Below, piece after piece: positions 8,005-15,485 of a stretch of DNA of 32,857 nt (position 1 is the first letter of the stretch; every line of letters starts with the position of its first letter). Under the pieces are notes generated by a model that was not told where the DNA came from, ran no database searches, and worked only from the letters and a program-made list of their open reading frames with translations. The position numbers and the translations under genes were made by a program. This DNA is from Clostridia bacterium (GTDB taxonomy: Bacteria; Bacillota; Clostridia; Christensenellales; Aristaeellaceae), in assembly GCA_900769875.1 (NCBI GenBank), contig CAAGII010000154.1, positions 1 through 32,857 of the forward strand. Reading direction: 5' to 3'.

Positions 8005-8045
8005 GCCTCGCGGATGGAAAACGGGTGACGGAGCTGTAACAATAT

Positions 8046-8080
8046 GGAATGCGGCGCGTCATCCGTCCGCGCCGCATTCC
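8046..8080 (-). terminator. 13-bp perfect inverted repeat enclosing the sigH stop codon
   Basis: GGAATGCGGCGCG (8046-8058) and its exact complement (8068-8080) flank a nine-base loop that contains the sigH stop codon. Only ATATTGTTAC follows on the minus strand, so it lacks a proper U-run. It could be a weak terminator or an mRNA-stabilising hairpin. Confidence 0.5.
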
Positions 8081-8826
8081 TCCTGAAGAAACTTTTCAAG
8101 CTTACGCTTGACGCGCTGAAGCGCGTTGTCGATGGATTTGACATGCCTGCCAAGGTTTTCGGCAATCTCCTGATAGCTTTTGCCGTCCAGATAAGCCTGA
8201 AGCACCTCCTGCTCCAGCCCGCTGAGCACCTCGTTGATGCGGCCCTGAATATGGCTGAGATCCTCCTGACTGATAATCAGCTCCTCGGGGTTGGCAGCGC
8301 GCCCCTCAATGATCACATCCAGCAGTGTGCGGTCGCTCTCCTCATCGTAGAGCGGCTTATTGAGCGACACATAGCTGTTAAGCGGAATGTGCTTCTGGCG
8401 CGTGGCGGTCTTGATGGCGGTAATGATCTGCCGCGTGATGCAAAGCTCGGCGAAGGCGCGGAAGGAGGCAAGCTTGTCCGGCTTGAAATCGCGGATGGCC
8501 TTGTACAGCCCGATCATACCCTCTTGCACGATATCCTCATGATCGGCGCCGATCAGGAAATAGCTCCGCGCCTTGCTGCGCACGAAATTCTTGTACTTGT
8601 TGAGCAGGTATTCTTCCGCAAAGGCGTCGCCGCTGTGGCAGCGCGACACGACCTCCTCGTCTGACAGGTTCGCAAGATCGGGGGCAAGCGTGACCGGCTC
8701 GTCGTCAAGCGCGCCGTCCGGCGGCTCGACAAGCTGTCCGCGCTGCTGCTGAAGCTCGCGCGCCTTCTGTATGGCGGCCATGGTCTCCAGCTCCTCGTCG
8801 GTGAATGTCATGTCCTGTTCATCCAT
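8059..8826 (-). CDS. sigH: RNA polymerase sigma-70 family factor SigH-like
   Basis: A 255-residue sigma factor from ATG 8826 (GAGG eight bases upstream). Residues ~1-50 are an acidic, Gln-rich extension (EELETMAAIQKARELQQQRG) not usual in SigH. Region 2 follows (NKYKNFVRSKARSYFLIGADHEDIVQEGMIGLYKAIRDF), including the -10-binding helix. Region 4 closes the protein (LSGLEQEVLQAYLDGKSYQEIAENLGRHVKSIDNALQRVKRKL). In Bacillus and clostridia SigH directs early stationary-phase or sporulation transcription. It is the last gene of mrnC-thyX-rlmB-rae1-sigH, the order that identifies it. Whether this organism sporulates cannot be told here. Confidence 0.9.
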   Translation of the reverse strand: MDEQDMTFTDEELETMAAIQKARELQQQRGQLVEPPDGALDDEPVTLAPDLANLSDEEVVSRCHSGDAFAEEYLLNKYKNFVRSKARSYFLIGADHEDIVQEGMIGLYKAIRDFKPDKLASFRAFAELCITRQIITAIKTATRQKHIPLNSYVSLNKPLYDEESDRTLLDVIIEGRAANPEELIISQEDLSHIQGRINEVLSGLEQEVLQAYLDGKSYQEIAENLGRHVKSIDNALQRVKRKLEKFLQEECGADG

Positions 8827-8856
8827 GTTGATCGCCTCGCTTGTGGAATCACATGA

Positions 8857-9402
8857 TTATTTCTTCTGCCTGCGTACCGGCTTGGGCGCGGCGTCATCAG
8901 CCCTGCGCATTTTTTCCAGCGCTTCGCGGGTCTTTTCGGGCAGGCGGGACTCCAGCGAAGTGCGCTGCAGTCCAGCCTGCTGATAATGTCCGGCCATGCC
9001 CTGCTGTCGGGTATGCTTCAGCTCGCGCAGAAGCTCGCGGCTGGACATGCGCACCGCGCCGGTGGCGAGCACCTGGCTCTGCTCCAGCCCGTCGGAGGTC
9101 GCCACCCGCACCTGACGGTAGCGCGGCGTGGAGGCGACAAGCCGCTCAATGTAGCTGTCGGCCGTCTCGCCGTGCCGCGTGTACACCACGCGCACGCCGT
9201 TCCACATATCCTCCGTGGTGACGGGACGGTCGGACTGCCAGCCGTCGAACACCAGCACAATTTCCTCGTTGGAGAAGCCGCTGTAATCCTGCAGAAGATG
9301 CAGCAGCCGGTCACGGCACGCGTCCAGCGGCCAGCGCTGACGCTCCGCCTCCGTCCAGCAGCCGATGACGTTGTAGCCATCGACGATCAAAAGCGGCTTC
9401 AT
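8857..9402 (-). CDS. rae1: NYN-domain endoribonuclease Rae1/YacP
   Basis: A 181-residue PIN-like NYN nuclease from ATG 9402, which overlaps the rlmB stop in ATGA. It begins LLIVDGYNVIG, the first metal-binding Asp motif. VLVFDGW, a SYIERLV segment and RVATSDGLEQ supply further acidic residues, as in YacP. In B. subtilis the orthologue Rae1 enters the ribosomal A site and cuts certain mRNAs in a translation-dependent way. The C-terminal ~30 residues are basic and probably disordered (LEKMRRADDAAPKPVRRQKK). It is translationally coupled to rlmB and precedes sigH, as in other Firmicutes. Confidence 0.88.
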   Translation of the reverse strand: MKPLLIVDGYNVIGCWTEAERQRWPLDACRDRLLHLLQDYSGFSNEEIVLVFDGWQSDRPVTTEDMWNGVRVVYTRHGETADSYIERLVASTPRYRQVRVATSDGLEQSQVLATGAVRMSSRELLRELKHTRQQGMAGHYQQAGLQRTSLESRLPEKTREALEKMRRADDAAPKPVRRQKK

Positions 9403-10589
9403 TTGCGACGGGAGGAAAGCACGCGGTACATCATGATGCCCGCCGCCACCGACGCGTTCAGGCTGTCGATTTCGCCTGCCATGGGCAGGCTGACCTTCTG
9501 GTCGCAGCTTTCCAGGGTCAGGCGGCTGATACCCTCGCCCTCGGAGCCAACCACCAGCGCCACGCCGCCCTTGAAGTCCACCTTCTCGTAGTCGGTGCCG
9601 TCCATGGTCATGGCATAGGTCCAGATACCGCGACGCTTGAGATCGTCAATGGTGCGGTTCAGGTTGGTGACGCGGGCCACCTTGCAGTGTTCCACCGCGC
9701 CTGCGGAGGCCTTGACGGCGGCGGGCGTAAGGCCGACGCTGCGGCGCTCGGGCACAATCACGCCATGCGCGCCCGCGCATTCGGCGCTGCGGATGATCGC
9801 GCCCAGATTGTGCGGATCGGTCACGCCGTCCAGCAGGATGAGGAAGGGCTCCTCCTCCTTTGCCGCCGCCTCCTCCAGCATGGCTTCCACCGTGGAGTAG
9901 GCGTATGCGCTGGCCCACGCCAGCATGCCCTGATGGTGAGGCGCGATCTCGTCCAGACGGCTTTTTTCCACCTCCTGCACGGGGATGCGGCGCTCCTTCG
10001 CCATCTGCACAATCTCGCGGGCGGAACCGGACAGCTCGCCGCGCTGCACAAGCAGCTTCTCGATATCACGGCCGCTGCGGATGGCCTCGCGGATGGGATT
10101 GCGTCCGGCAAGGAGGTTGTCGCCGGGCAGATCCTCCTCACGCAGGGGCGCGGCAGGCGCAACGGGCGCGGGCGCGGGGCGATGCTCAAAATCGCGGTAG
10201 CTGGGTGCGGCCTTGGGCGGCATCACGTCCGCATGGAAGGGACGGCGCTCACGGCGCTCGCCGCCCCGCGAATCGCGGCGCTCAAAGCGGTCGCTGTCGC
10301 GCTTGGGGAAACGGTCGTCGCGGCGCTCAAAGCGGTCGCCGCTGCGGCGGTCACGCGGATCGGGGCGTTCTCCCTCGCGGGTGGGACGGCGGCTGTCGCG
10401 GCGGTCGTCATGATGCGCGCGATAGGGCTGCTCGCGGCGGGGGGCGCCTCCCTTGCCGCTCTGCTCCGCGTCGGGGCCAAAGCGGCGATTAGCGGGACGA
10501 TAGTGTGCGCCCTCGTCGTCCCAGCTGCCTTCGTTTGCGTAATTGCGACGGGTTGTGCGCTGCTTGGGCGCATCCTTGTAGTATGCCAT
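9399..10589 (-). CDS. rlmB: 23S rRNA (guanosine-2'-O-)-methyltransferase RlmB with long disordered N-terminus
   Basis: A 396-residue SpoU/TrmH-family methyltransferase from ATG 10589 (GAGG seven bases upstream). Residues ~150-396 are the enzyme: substrate-binding domain starting LLAGRNPIREAI, then DGVTDPHNLGAIIRSAE (motif 1), LVVGSEGEGIS (motif 2) and SLNASVAAGIMMYRVL (motif 3), the knot that binds S-adenosylmethionine. It should methylate a guanosine near the 23S peptidyl-transferase centre. The first ~145 residues are unusual: almost entirely Arg, Asp, Glu, Gly and Pro, with repeats of the type DRFERRD. Typical RlmB is ~250 residues. The extension resembles RGG/RD RNA-binding tails. It sits between thyX and rae1. 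Confidence 0.92.
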   Translation of the reverse strand: MAYYKDAPKQRTTRRNYANEGSWDDEGAHYRPANRRFGPDAEQSGKGGAPRREQPYRAHHDDRRDSRRPTREGERPDPRDRRSGDRFERRDDRFPKRDSDRFERRDSRGGERRERRPFHADVMPPKAAPSYRDFEHRPAPAPVAPAAPLREEDLPGDNLLAGRNPIREAIRSGRDIEKLLVQRGELSGSAREIVQMAKERRIPVQEVEKSRLDEIAPHHQGMLAWASAYAYSTVEAMLEEAAAKEEEPFLILLDGVTDPHNLGAIIRSAECAGAHGVIVPERRSVGLTPAAVKASAGAVEHCKVARVTNLNRTIDDLKRRGIWTYAMTMDGTDYEKVDFKGGVALVVGSEGEGISRLTLESCDQKVSLPMAGEIDSLNASVAAGIMMYRVLSSRRK

Positions 10590-10670
10590 ACTGATTCCTC
10601 TTTCTCCTTCTGTCGGTCATCTGAACGCCGGCGTCTGTCCGGCGATGAAACGGCTATGCGGGGCGGTATG

Positions 10671-11414
10671 TCATTCCCCGCGCCCGACGGCGTTAAGCAG
10701 CGCCTTTCGCTGCATGCGAACCTCGGCCGCTTTGCCGCAGCACTTGGCGCCCTCGGGGCACGCGCCGCGCAAACAGCCCGGCCCCGCGTCCTGAAACAGC
10801 GCGGGCGCGATCTCCATGCACAGGCGGTGCATCTGAGTTGCCAGCGCGCGAATCTCCCATTGCGCGCGGTTGCACATGCGCAGCGCGAAGAAATGCCGCA
10901 GCTCGCGCACGTTCATGGTCATCATCAGGCGGGTTTCGCACGCGCCGGGGAGCACAAAGCGCGCGTCCTCGTTCGCGCCCTCGCCTGAACCCAGCTTTTC
11001 CTGCCATGCGCAGTACCATGCATGCATGGTGTCCATCTGATGACGGTATTCGCGCACCGCGTCCTCGCCCAGCGCCTCGATCCTCGGGGGTACGATGTAG
11101 CCAAAGCCCGAGCCGTAGCTGACGTAGCGCTGGCTCTGCACGGAGAAGCTGGCCAGACGGTGCCGCGTCAGCTGCGCGAGCAGCACGCGGCTCACGCCCT
11201 CCACACCGAAGGTGAAGGAGGCGTGCTCCAGCACGCTTTCGTGCCCCATGCCCATGATCTTTTCGACAAAGGCGGTCTGATCGGCGGCGCTGATGCGTTC
11301 GCTCAGGCTGCCGATGGTGGCGCGCGAATAGCATAGCTTTGCGCCAAGCGCCACGGTTTCCTCAGGCGAAAGCGTGTGCCGCAGCAGTGTGACGTTGAGC
11401 TTTACCTCGGGCAT
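10671..11414 (-). CDS. thyX: Flavin-dependent thymidylate synthase
   Basis: A 247-residue enzyme making dTMP from dUMP with methylenetetrahydrofolate, FAD and NADPH. The ThyX signature RHRxxSxxxxSxRY is present as RHRLASFSVQSQRY. ESVLEHASFTF and the later NVRELRHFFALRMCNRAQWEIR segment complete the dUMP/FAD site. ATG 11414 has GGAGGG eight bases upstream and overlaps the mrnC 3' end by 13 nt, so it is translationally coupled. The C-terminus (GPGCLRGACPEGAKCCGKA) has four cysteines in a short span, as in some clostridial ThyX proteins. Its presence inside the RNA-processing/sigH operon is a departure from Bacillus. No thyA is in the window. Confidence 0.95.
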   Translation of the reverse strand: MPEVKLNVTLLRHTLSPEETVALGAKLCYSRATIGSLSERISAADQTAFVEKIMGMGHESVLEHASFTFGVEGVSRVLLAQLTRHRLASFSVQSQRYVSYGSGFGYIVPPRIEALGEDAVREYRHQMDTMHAWYCAWQEKLGSGEGANEDARFVLPGACETRLMMTMNVRELRHFFALRMCNRAQWEIRALATQMHRLCMEIAPALFQDAGPGCLRGACPEGAKCCGKAAEVRMQRKALLNAVGRGE

Positions 11415-11839
11415 GGACGTGTCCCTCCATCCGTCGCAGACTTGGGCTGGGAAAGGCCGAACAGTGCCAGCAGCCTGTCCTCCTGTCCCGAAAGGTACAG
11501 GTAACCGATCAGCGCCTCAAGCCCGGTGGCGGCCTGATAATCCGCAGGATCCTGATGCCTTGGCGAGGGGTGGCGCGCGTGTGCGTTGCGCCCGCGCAGC
11601 ACCACATCGTGCTCAGGCTCCGTCAGCAGGGGAAGGATGCGCTGCAACGCTTCTGCCTGCGCGCCTGCGTTGACACCCGCGATCGCATCCTGATGCATGT
11701 GACGCACATTCTTGCCGCTGCAGACCAGCCGGGAACGGATAAGCAGCTCCCACACCGTGTCGCCCATATAGGCCAGCCTGAGCGGGCTGATCAGCCGCGC
11801 GTCCTCCGCGGACATGGGGGATGTTTCTCTGAGCGTCAA
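11402..11839 (-). CDS. mrnC: Mini-ribonuclease III
   Basis: A 145-residue RNase III catalytic domain without the dsRNA-binding domain, which defines Mini-III; it matures 23S rRNA ends in Firmicutes. LAYMGDTVWELLIRSRL is the catalytic LAYxGDAVxE motif, and ATGLEALIGYLYLSGQEDRL supplies the second acidic motif. I start at TTG 11839 because GGGAGG lies eight bases upstream; ATG 11815 is possible but has no good ribosome-binding site. First gene of mrnC-thyX-rlmB-rae1-sigH, behind an extended -10 promoter. Confidence 0.9.
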   Translation of the reverse strand: MTLRETSPMSAEDARLISPLRLAYMGDTVWELLIRSRLVCSGKNVRHMHQDAIAGVNAGAQAEALQRILPLLTEPEHDVVLRGRNAHARHPSPRHQDPADYQAATGLEALIGYLYLSGQEDRLLALFGLSQPKSATDGGTRPCPR

Positions 11840-11896
11840 GCGTTTCGCCTCCCTGCAAGCTGATGACGCGGCATGGCCATTCCATAGATTATCACA

Positions 11897-11905
11897 TTAT
11901 AGCAT
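11897..11905 (-). promoter_or_regulatory. Extended -10 promoter of the mrnC-sigH operon
   Basis: Minus-strand TGC-TATAAT (TATAAT 11897-11902, TG on 11904-11905). No recognisable -35 at 17 nt. It lies about 58 bp before the mrnC start. Confidence 0.6.
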
Positions 11906-11946
11906 ATTTCCGCGATGATTGGTAGAGCGAATTTCGTCCCCACCAT

Positions 11947-11970
11947 GAAAAAGCCGGGCGTGAGCCCGGC
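11947..11970 (-). terminator. Intrinsic terminator of metG-tatD
   Basis: Minus-strand GCCGGGC / GCCCGGC stem with TCAC loop followed by TTTTTC, 13 bp past the tatD stop. Confidence 0.9.
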
Positions 11971-11982
11971 GGAAAGGGAAGA

Positions 11983-12774
11983 TCAATCGCTGATGCGGTA
12001 AACCGACATCGCGTTGCGCGTTGTATACTCCGCAACCTCCTCCATGCTTTCGCCACGGAGCGCGGACAGCTTTTCGCACACATGGCGCACATTGCCCGGC
12101 TCATTGCGGCGGCCGCGCACAGGCTCGGGCGCGAGGTAGGGGCTGTCGGTTTCAATCAGCAGCCGGTCGCGCGGGATGAACACGGCGGCTTCCTGCAGCT
12201 TCGGCGCCTTTTTGAAGGTCACAGGCCCCGCGAAGCTGATATAGAAGCCAAGCTTCAGGTATTCCTTCGCAATCTCGAGGCTGCCCGAAAAGCAGTGAAT
12301 GATCCCGCCGGTGAGATGCGCGCGGCGGCGCTTCATCAGATCAAGCATGTCCTGATGCGCGTCGCGAACATGGTATACCACCGGCATATCCAATTGCCAT
12401 GCCAGCTCCATCTGCTCCTCGCAGACACGCAGCTGGGTATCGCGCGGGGATAGATCATAGTAGTAGTCAAGGCCAATTTCGCCAATCGCCTGCACGCGGG
12501 GCTGCTTCACCCATTCGGCAAGCATGGCGAGATCCGCCTCCCGCATCCCCTTGGCTTCGTGCGGATGGACGCCGACCGCTGCATAGCAGCCCTCATGCGA
12601 CTGCGCGAAGGCCATGCAGTGCTGCGACGACGCCATATCCGAGCCGATGACCGCATAGCGATCCACGCCCGCGTCCTTCATGCGGCTGAGCACGTCGTCG
12701 CGATCCTCGTCGAACCTTGGTTCGTCCACATGGCAATGGCTGTCAAAGAGCGAAACGCGTTTCTCCTCAGCCAA
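11983..12774 (-). CDS. tatD: TatD-family metal-dependent deoxyribonuclease
   Basis: A TIM-barrel hydrolase of about 260 residues. The HxH metal pair is in LFDSHCHVDE, and QAIGEIGLDYYYD, MPVVYHVRDAHQD, GGIIHCFSGS and LIETDSPYLAPEPVRGRRNEP are the classic TatD signatures. TatD proteins are 3'-5' exonucleases/DNases linked to DNA repair. Order metG-tatD is standard in Firmicutes. The start is unclear: the best ribosome-binding site (GAGGAG, 12763-12768, overlapping the metG stop) points to GTT 12756, not a normal start codon. I give TTG 12774; GTG 12783 and TTG 12813 are alternatives, all inside the metG 3' end. Confidence 0.9.
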   Translation of the reverse strand: MAEEKRVSLFDSHCHVDEPRFDEDRDDVLSRMKDAGVDRYAVIGSDMASSQHCMAFAQSHEGCYAAVGVHPHEAKGMREADLAMLAEWVKQPRVQAIGEIGLDYYYDLSPRDTQLRVCEEQMELAWQLDMPVVYHVRDAHQDMLDLMKRRRAHLTGGIIHCFSGSLEIAKEYLKLGFYISFAGPVTFKKAPKLQEAAVFIPRDRLLIETDSPYLAPEPVRGRRNEPGNVRHVCEKLSALRGESMEEVAEYTTRNAMSVYRISD

Positions 12775-14794
12775 GGATGGCACCGTCCTCCACGCCCTCG
12801 CCGACGGACACAAGGCGCAGGTTGTCCTTGTCGTCCACCGCGGAGAGGATCATGCCCTGGCTCTCGATGCCGGCGATCTTGCGCGGCGCGAGGTTTGTGA
12901 TGGCGACCACCTGCTTGCCCACCAACGTTTCAGGTTCATAGTACTTGGCGATGCCGGAGAGAATGGTGCGCTCGCCGTCCTTGCCGAAGGAGAGGCGGAA
13001 CTGCAGGAGCTTGCTGCTCTTGGGCACCTTCTCGCAGGACAGCACGCGAGCCACCTGCATCTTGCACTTGCAGAAGTCGTCAAAGTCGATGACTTCGGGG
13101 AATTCGGGCGCTTCGTGCTTCTTTTCGGCCTTCTTGGCACTTTCGGGCTTCTTTTCCTGCTTTTTCTCAGCCGGCTTCGCGGGCGCAGGCTCCTCTGCGG
13201 GCTGATCGCGCTCCAGCTCCTTCTGGATGTCCAGACGGGGGAACAGCGCGGCGCCCTTGCATACCGTCATGCCCTTCAGGCGCGGATACTCGCCCTCGTT
13301 TTCGCACACAGGGATCAGGATGCTGTCCCATGTCTTGAGCGCCGCGTCGGTCAGACCCAGCTGCTCAAAGATGCGCTCGGGTGTGCGCGGCATCACAAAG
13401 CCGATCATCACTGCCACGCGGCGCACGCATTCGGCAAGGGTGTACAAAACGGTGCCAAGGCGTGCCTTGTCGCCGTCGGGACGGCCGAGAATCCACGGCT
13501 GCGTCACGTCAATATAGCGGTTGCACTCGCCGATGAGCTTCCACACCTCCTGCAGCGCAAGGGTGAACTGGAAGGCGTTGACCTGCGCCTCCACGCGAGC
13601 GGGAGTCTCCTCCGCCAGCTTCCACAGGGCGCGGTCCACATCCTCCACGGTGCCGGATACGGGAATCGCGCCGCCGAAATACTTTTCGATCATCGCGACC
13701 GTGCGGCTGACGAGGTTGCCCAGATCGTTGGCAAGGTCGGAATTGATGCGCGTGAGCATGGACTTGAGGTTGAACTCGCCGTCCGCGCCGAAGGGCATCT
13801 CCCTCATCAGGAAATAGCGCACAGCGTCGGAGGAGTAGCGGTCGCACAGCACCACGGGATCGACCACGTTGCCCACGCTCTTGCCCATCTTCTTGCCATC
13901 CAGCACCAGCCAGCCGTGGCCGAACACCTGCTTGGGCAGCGGCAGACCCAGCGCATGGAGCATGATGGGCCAGATGATGGTATGGAAGCGCACAATCTCC
14001 TTGCCGACCAGATGCACGTCCGCGGGCCAGTACTTGCGGTACTTTTCGTCATGCTCGGTGCCGTAGCCCAGCGCGGTGATGTAGTTGGTCAGCGCGTCCA
14101 GCCACACATACACGGTGTGTTTGGGGTCGAACGTGACCGGAATGCCCCACTTGATAGAGGTGCGGCTGACGCACAGATCCTCCAGGCCGGGCTTCAGGAA
14201 ATTGTTCATCATCTCATTGGTGCGGCTGGTGGGCTGGATGAAGTCGGGATGCTCCTCGATGTATCGGATCAGCCAGTCCTGATACTTGCTCAGCCGGAAG
14301 AAATAGCTTTCCTCGCGGGTTTTTTCCACGGGACGGCCGCAGTCGGGGCACATGCCGTCCTTGAGCTGCAGCTCCGTCCAGAAGCTCTCGCAGGGGGTGC
14401 AGTACCAGCCCTCGTATTCGCTCTTGTAGATATCGCCCTGATTGTACAGCTGCTCAAAGATCTTCTGCACAGCCCTGACGTGGCGCTCGTCAGAGGTGCG
14501 GATGAAATCATCGTACTCGATATCCATCAGCTTCCACAGGCTCTTGATGCCCTCGACGATGTGATCCACATACGCCTGCGGCGTCACGCCCTTGGCGGCG
14601 GCCTTACGCTCAATCTTCTGACCATGCTCGTCCGTACCCGTCAGGAAATAGGTGTCATAGCCGGTCAGCTTCTTGAAGCGCGCCATCGAGTCGGCGGCGG
14701 TGGAGCAGTAGGCGTGACCGATGTGCAGATTGTCGCTGGGGTAGTAAATAGGGGTTGTGATGTAGAACGTACCCTTCCTGATGTGCTCGCCCAT
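12767..14794 (-). CDS. metG: Methionyl-tRNA synthetase
   Basis: A 675-residue class I synthetase charging tRNA-Met. ATG 14794 follows AGGAGG by seven bases; readings that start earlier run into the T-box terminator. Nucleotide-binding motif HIGH lies in DNLHIGHAY; KMSKS is present as KMGKS in DGKKMGKSVGN. The zinc-knuckle region has CTPCESFW and CPDCGRP. After the anticodon-binding helices comes a Lys/Glu/Ala-rich linker (~residues 535-570), then a C-terminal tRNA-binding OB fold (DFCKCKMQVARVL... LAPRKIAGIESQGM) that dimerises the enzyme. Preceded by a Met T-box; tatD follows, overlapping its stop codon. Confidence 0.96.
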   Translation of the reverse strand: MGEHIRKGTFYITTPIYYPSDNLHIGHAYCSTAADSMARFKKLTGYDTYFLTGTDEHGQKIERKAAAKGVTPQAYVDHIVEGIKSLWKLMDIEYDDFIRTSDERHVRAVQKIFEQLYNQGDIYKSEYEGWYCTPCESFWTELQLKDGMCPDCGRPVEKTREESYFFRLSKYQDWLIRYIEEHPDFIQPTSRTNEMMNNFLKPGLEDLCVSRTSIKWGIPVTFDPKHTVYVWLDALTNYITALGYGTEHDEKYRKYWPADVHLVGKEIVRFHTIIWPIMLHALGLPLPKQVFGHGWLVLDGKKMGKSVGNVVDPVVLCDRYSSDAVRYFLMREMPFGADGEFNLKSMLTRINSDLANDLGNLVSRTVAMIEKYFGGAIPVSGTVEDVDRALWKLAEETPARVEAQVNAFQFTLALQEVWKLIGECNRYIDVTQPWILGRPDGDKARLGTVLYTLAECVRRVAVMIGFVMPRTPERIFEQLGLTDAALKTWDSILIPVCENEGEYPRLKGMTVCKGAALFPRLDIQKELERDQPAEEPAPAKPAEKKQEKKPESAKKAEKKHEAPEFPEVIDFDDFCKCKMQVARVLSCEKVPKSSKLLQFRLSFGKDGERTILSGIAKYYEPETLVGKQVVAITNLAPRKIAGIESQGMILSAVDDKDNLRLVSVGEGVEDGAILG

Positions 14795-14823
14795 AAGGCT
14801 TCCTCCTTCATCTTGGGGGACAG

Positions 14824-14861
14824 AAAAATCCGCCCCTGCCGGATCGGTTGAGGGGCGGATT
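14824..14861 (-). terminator. T-box-controlled terminator ahead of metG
   Basis: Minus-strand AATCCGCCCCT / AGGGGCGGATT 11-bp stem with a 13-nt loop followed by TTTTTCTG, just downstream of the T-box core and 30 bp before the metG start. Confidence 0.88.
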
Positions 14862-15056
14862 GCTATGCATATCCGCGTTGCCACCCTGATTTATCGCTCA
14901 TCCTGCGTGTAACGGCGCGACCCGTCGCGGACTCACCCTTCGGCTTGCCCGCGAAGCTCCGGAGCCATCTTCCCATACCGCCACGCGGCTGCCTTTCACC
15001 TGACGCAGCTCTCTTGTGCGCGTAAGCATGCATGGTACTCTTTCCATCATCGCAAT
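14862..15056 (-). promoter_or_regulatory. T-box riboswitch leader (specifier ATG, tRNA-Met)
   Basis: The minus-strand leader carries the conserved T-box AGGGTGGCAACGCGG (14874-14888). Upstream is a Stem I with its k-turn-like GATGG...AGAGTA, the AGAGAGCTG distal element and a GGTGAAAGGC apical loop. A codon ATG (14974-14976) is followed by GGAAG and a GGCTCCGGAG closing segment, where the specifier is expected. Uncharged tRNA-Met would pair its acceptor end with the T-box and block the downstream terminator, raising metG expression. Family call firm; specifier position by analogy. Confidence 0.88.
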
Positions 15057-15062
15057 GCCAAC

Positions 15063-15091
15063 ATTATATAGGCGGACGCGGTGTTTGTCAA
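15063..15091 (-). promoter_or_regulatory. Consensus promoter of the metG T-box leader
   Basis: Minus-strand TTGACA (15086-15091), exact 17-nt spacer, TATAAT (15063-15068): a perfect sigma-A promoter. Confidence 0.92.
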
Positions 15092-15114
15092 GCGACAAAT
15101 CGCGGAAATGACAA

Positions 15115-15141
15115 AGGCGGCTGACCGAAGCCAGCCGCCCC
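15115..15141 (-). repeat. UUCG-hairpin repeat, copy 1 (left edge of GH43 island)
   Basis: 27 bp identical to 22020-22046 in the same orientation. On the minus strand it folds as GGCGGCTG...CAGCCGCC extended by G-U and C-G pairs closing a UUCG tetraloop, then TTTGTCATTT, so here it can act as the terminator of the regulator transcript. Confidence 0.8.
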
Positions 15142-15278
15142 AGAGCATCGACAAAGTGCCGAAGGCAGTATGTATGATGTTGTAAAGGAAGGTTTTATCC
15201 TTCACATTCCATCATGACTGCGGATCGTTTGTGGTGAATGAGAGTGGTTATGAGGAAAGGAGTAAGAATTTCCCCCTG

Positions 15279-15485
15279 TTATACATCGTCCGATACTTCC
15301 TTGATATCGTCCTTCAGCATGTCTGTCACCAGATCATCATTCTTATAAAAGCCGCCTCTGGAAACACCGGCCTTTCTGATCAAATCGACCACCTTGATCT
15401 CGTTCACATCTCTGGTTTCAATCAGCTCGTACATGGCCTCCCGTGGCGCATCCACGATCAGCTCGTCCTCCTGTATTGCGCTGAA
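15279..15485 (-). pseudogene. TetR-type helix-turn-helix remnant, in frame after the regulator's stop
   Basis: Directly after the stop codon of the hybrid regulator, the same frame stays open for 68 codons and reads as a TetR N-terminal domain: EAMYELIETRDVNEIKVV, then DLIRKAGVSRGGFYK, matching the usual ...I.a.aGVSrgtFY pattern. The ligand-binding domain is absent; the frame ends at 15279. No convincing start exists: AGGAGG lies 11 bases before a GTG, and the ATG has the site too close. I read it as a truncated gene, though a free small DNA-binding protein cannot be excluded. Positions 15142-15278 hold only a small hairpin (GAAGG/CCTTC). Confidence 0.6.

Noticed and set aside
12680..14851. 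A 723-codon plus-strand frame opposite metG
   Set aside because: Same codon-position shadow effect; metG is unmistakable on the minus strand.
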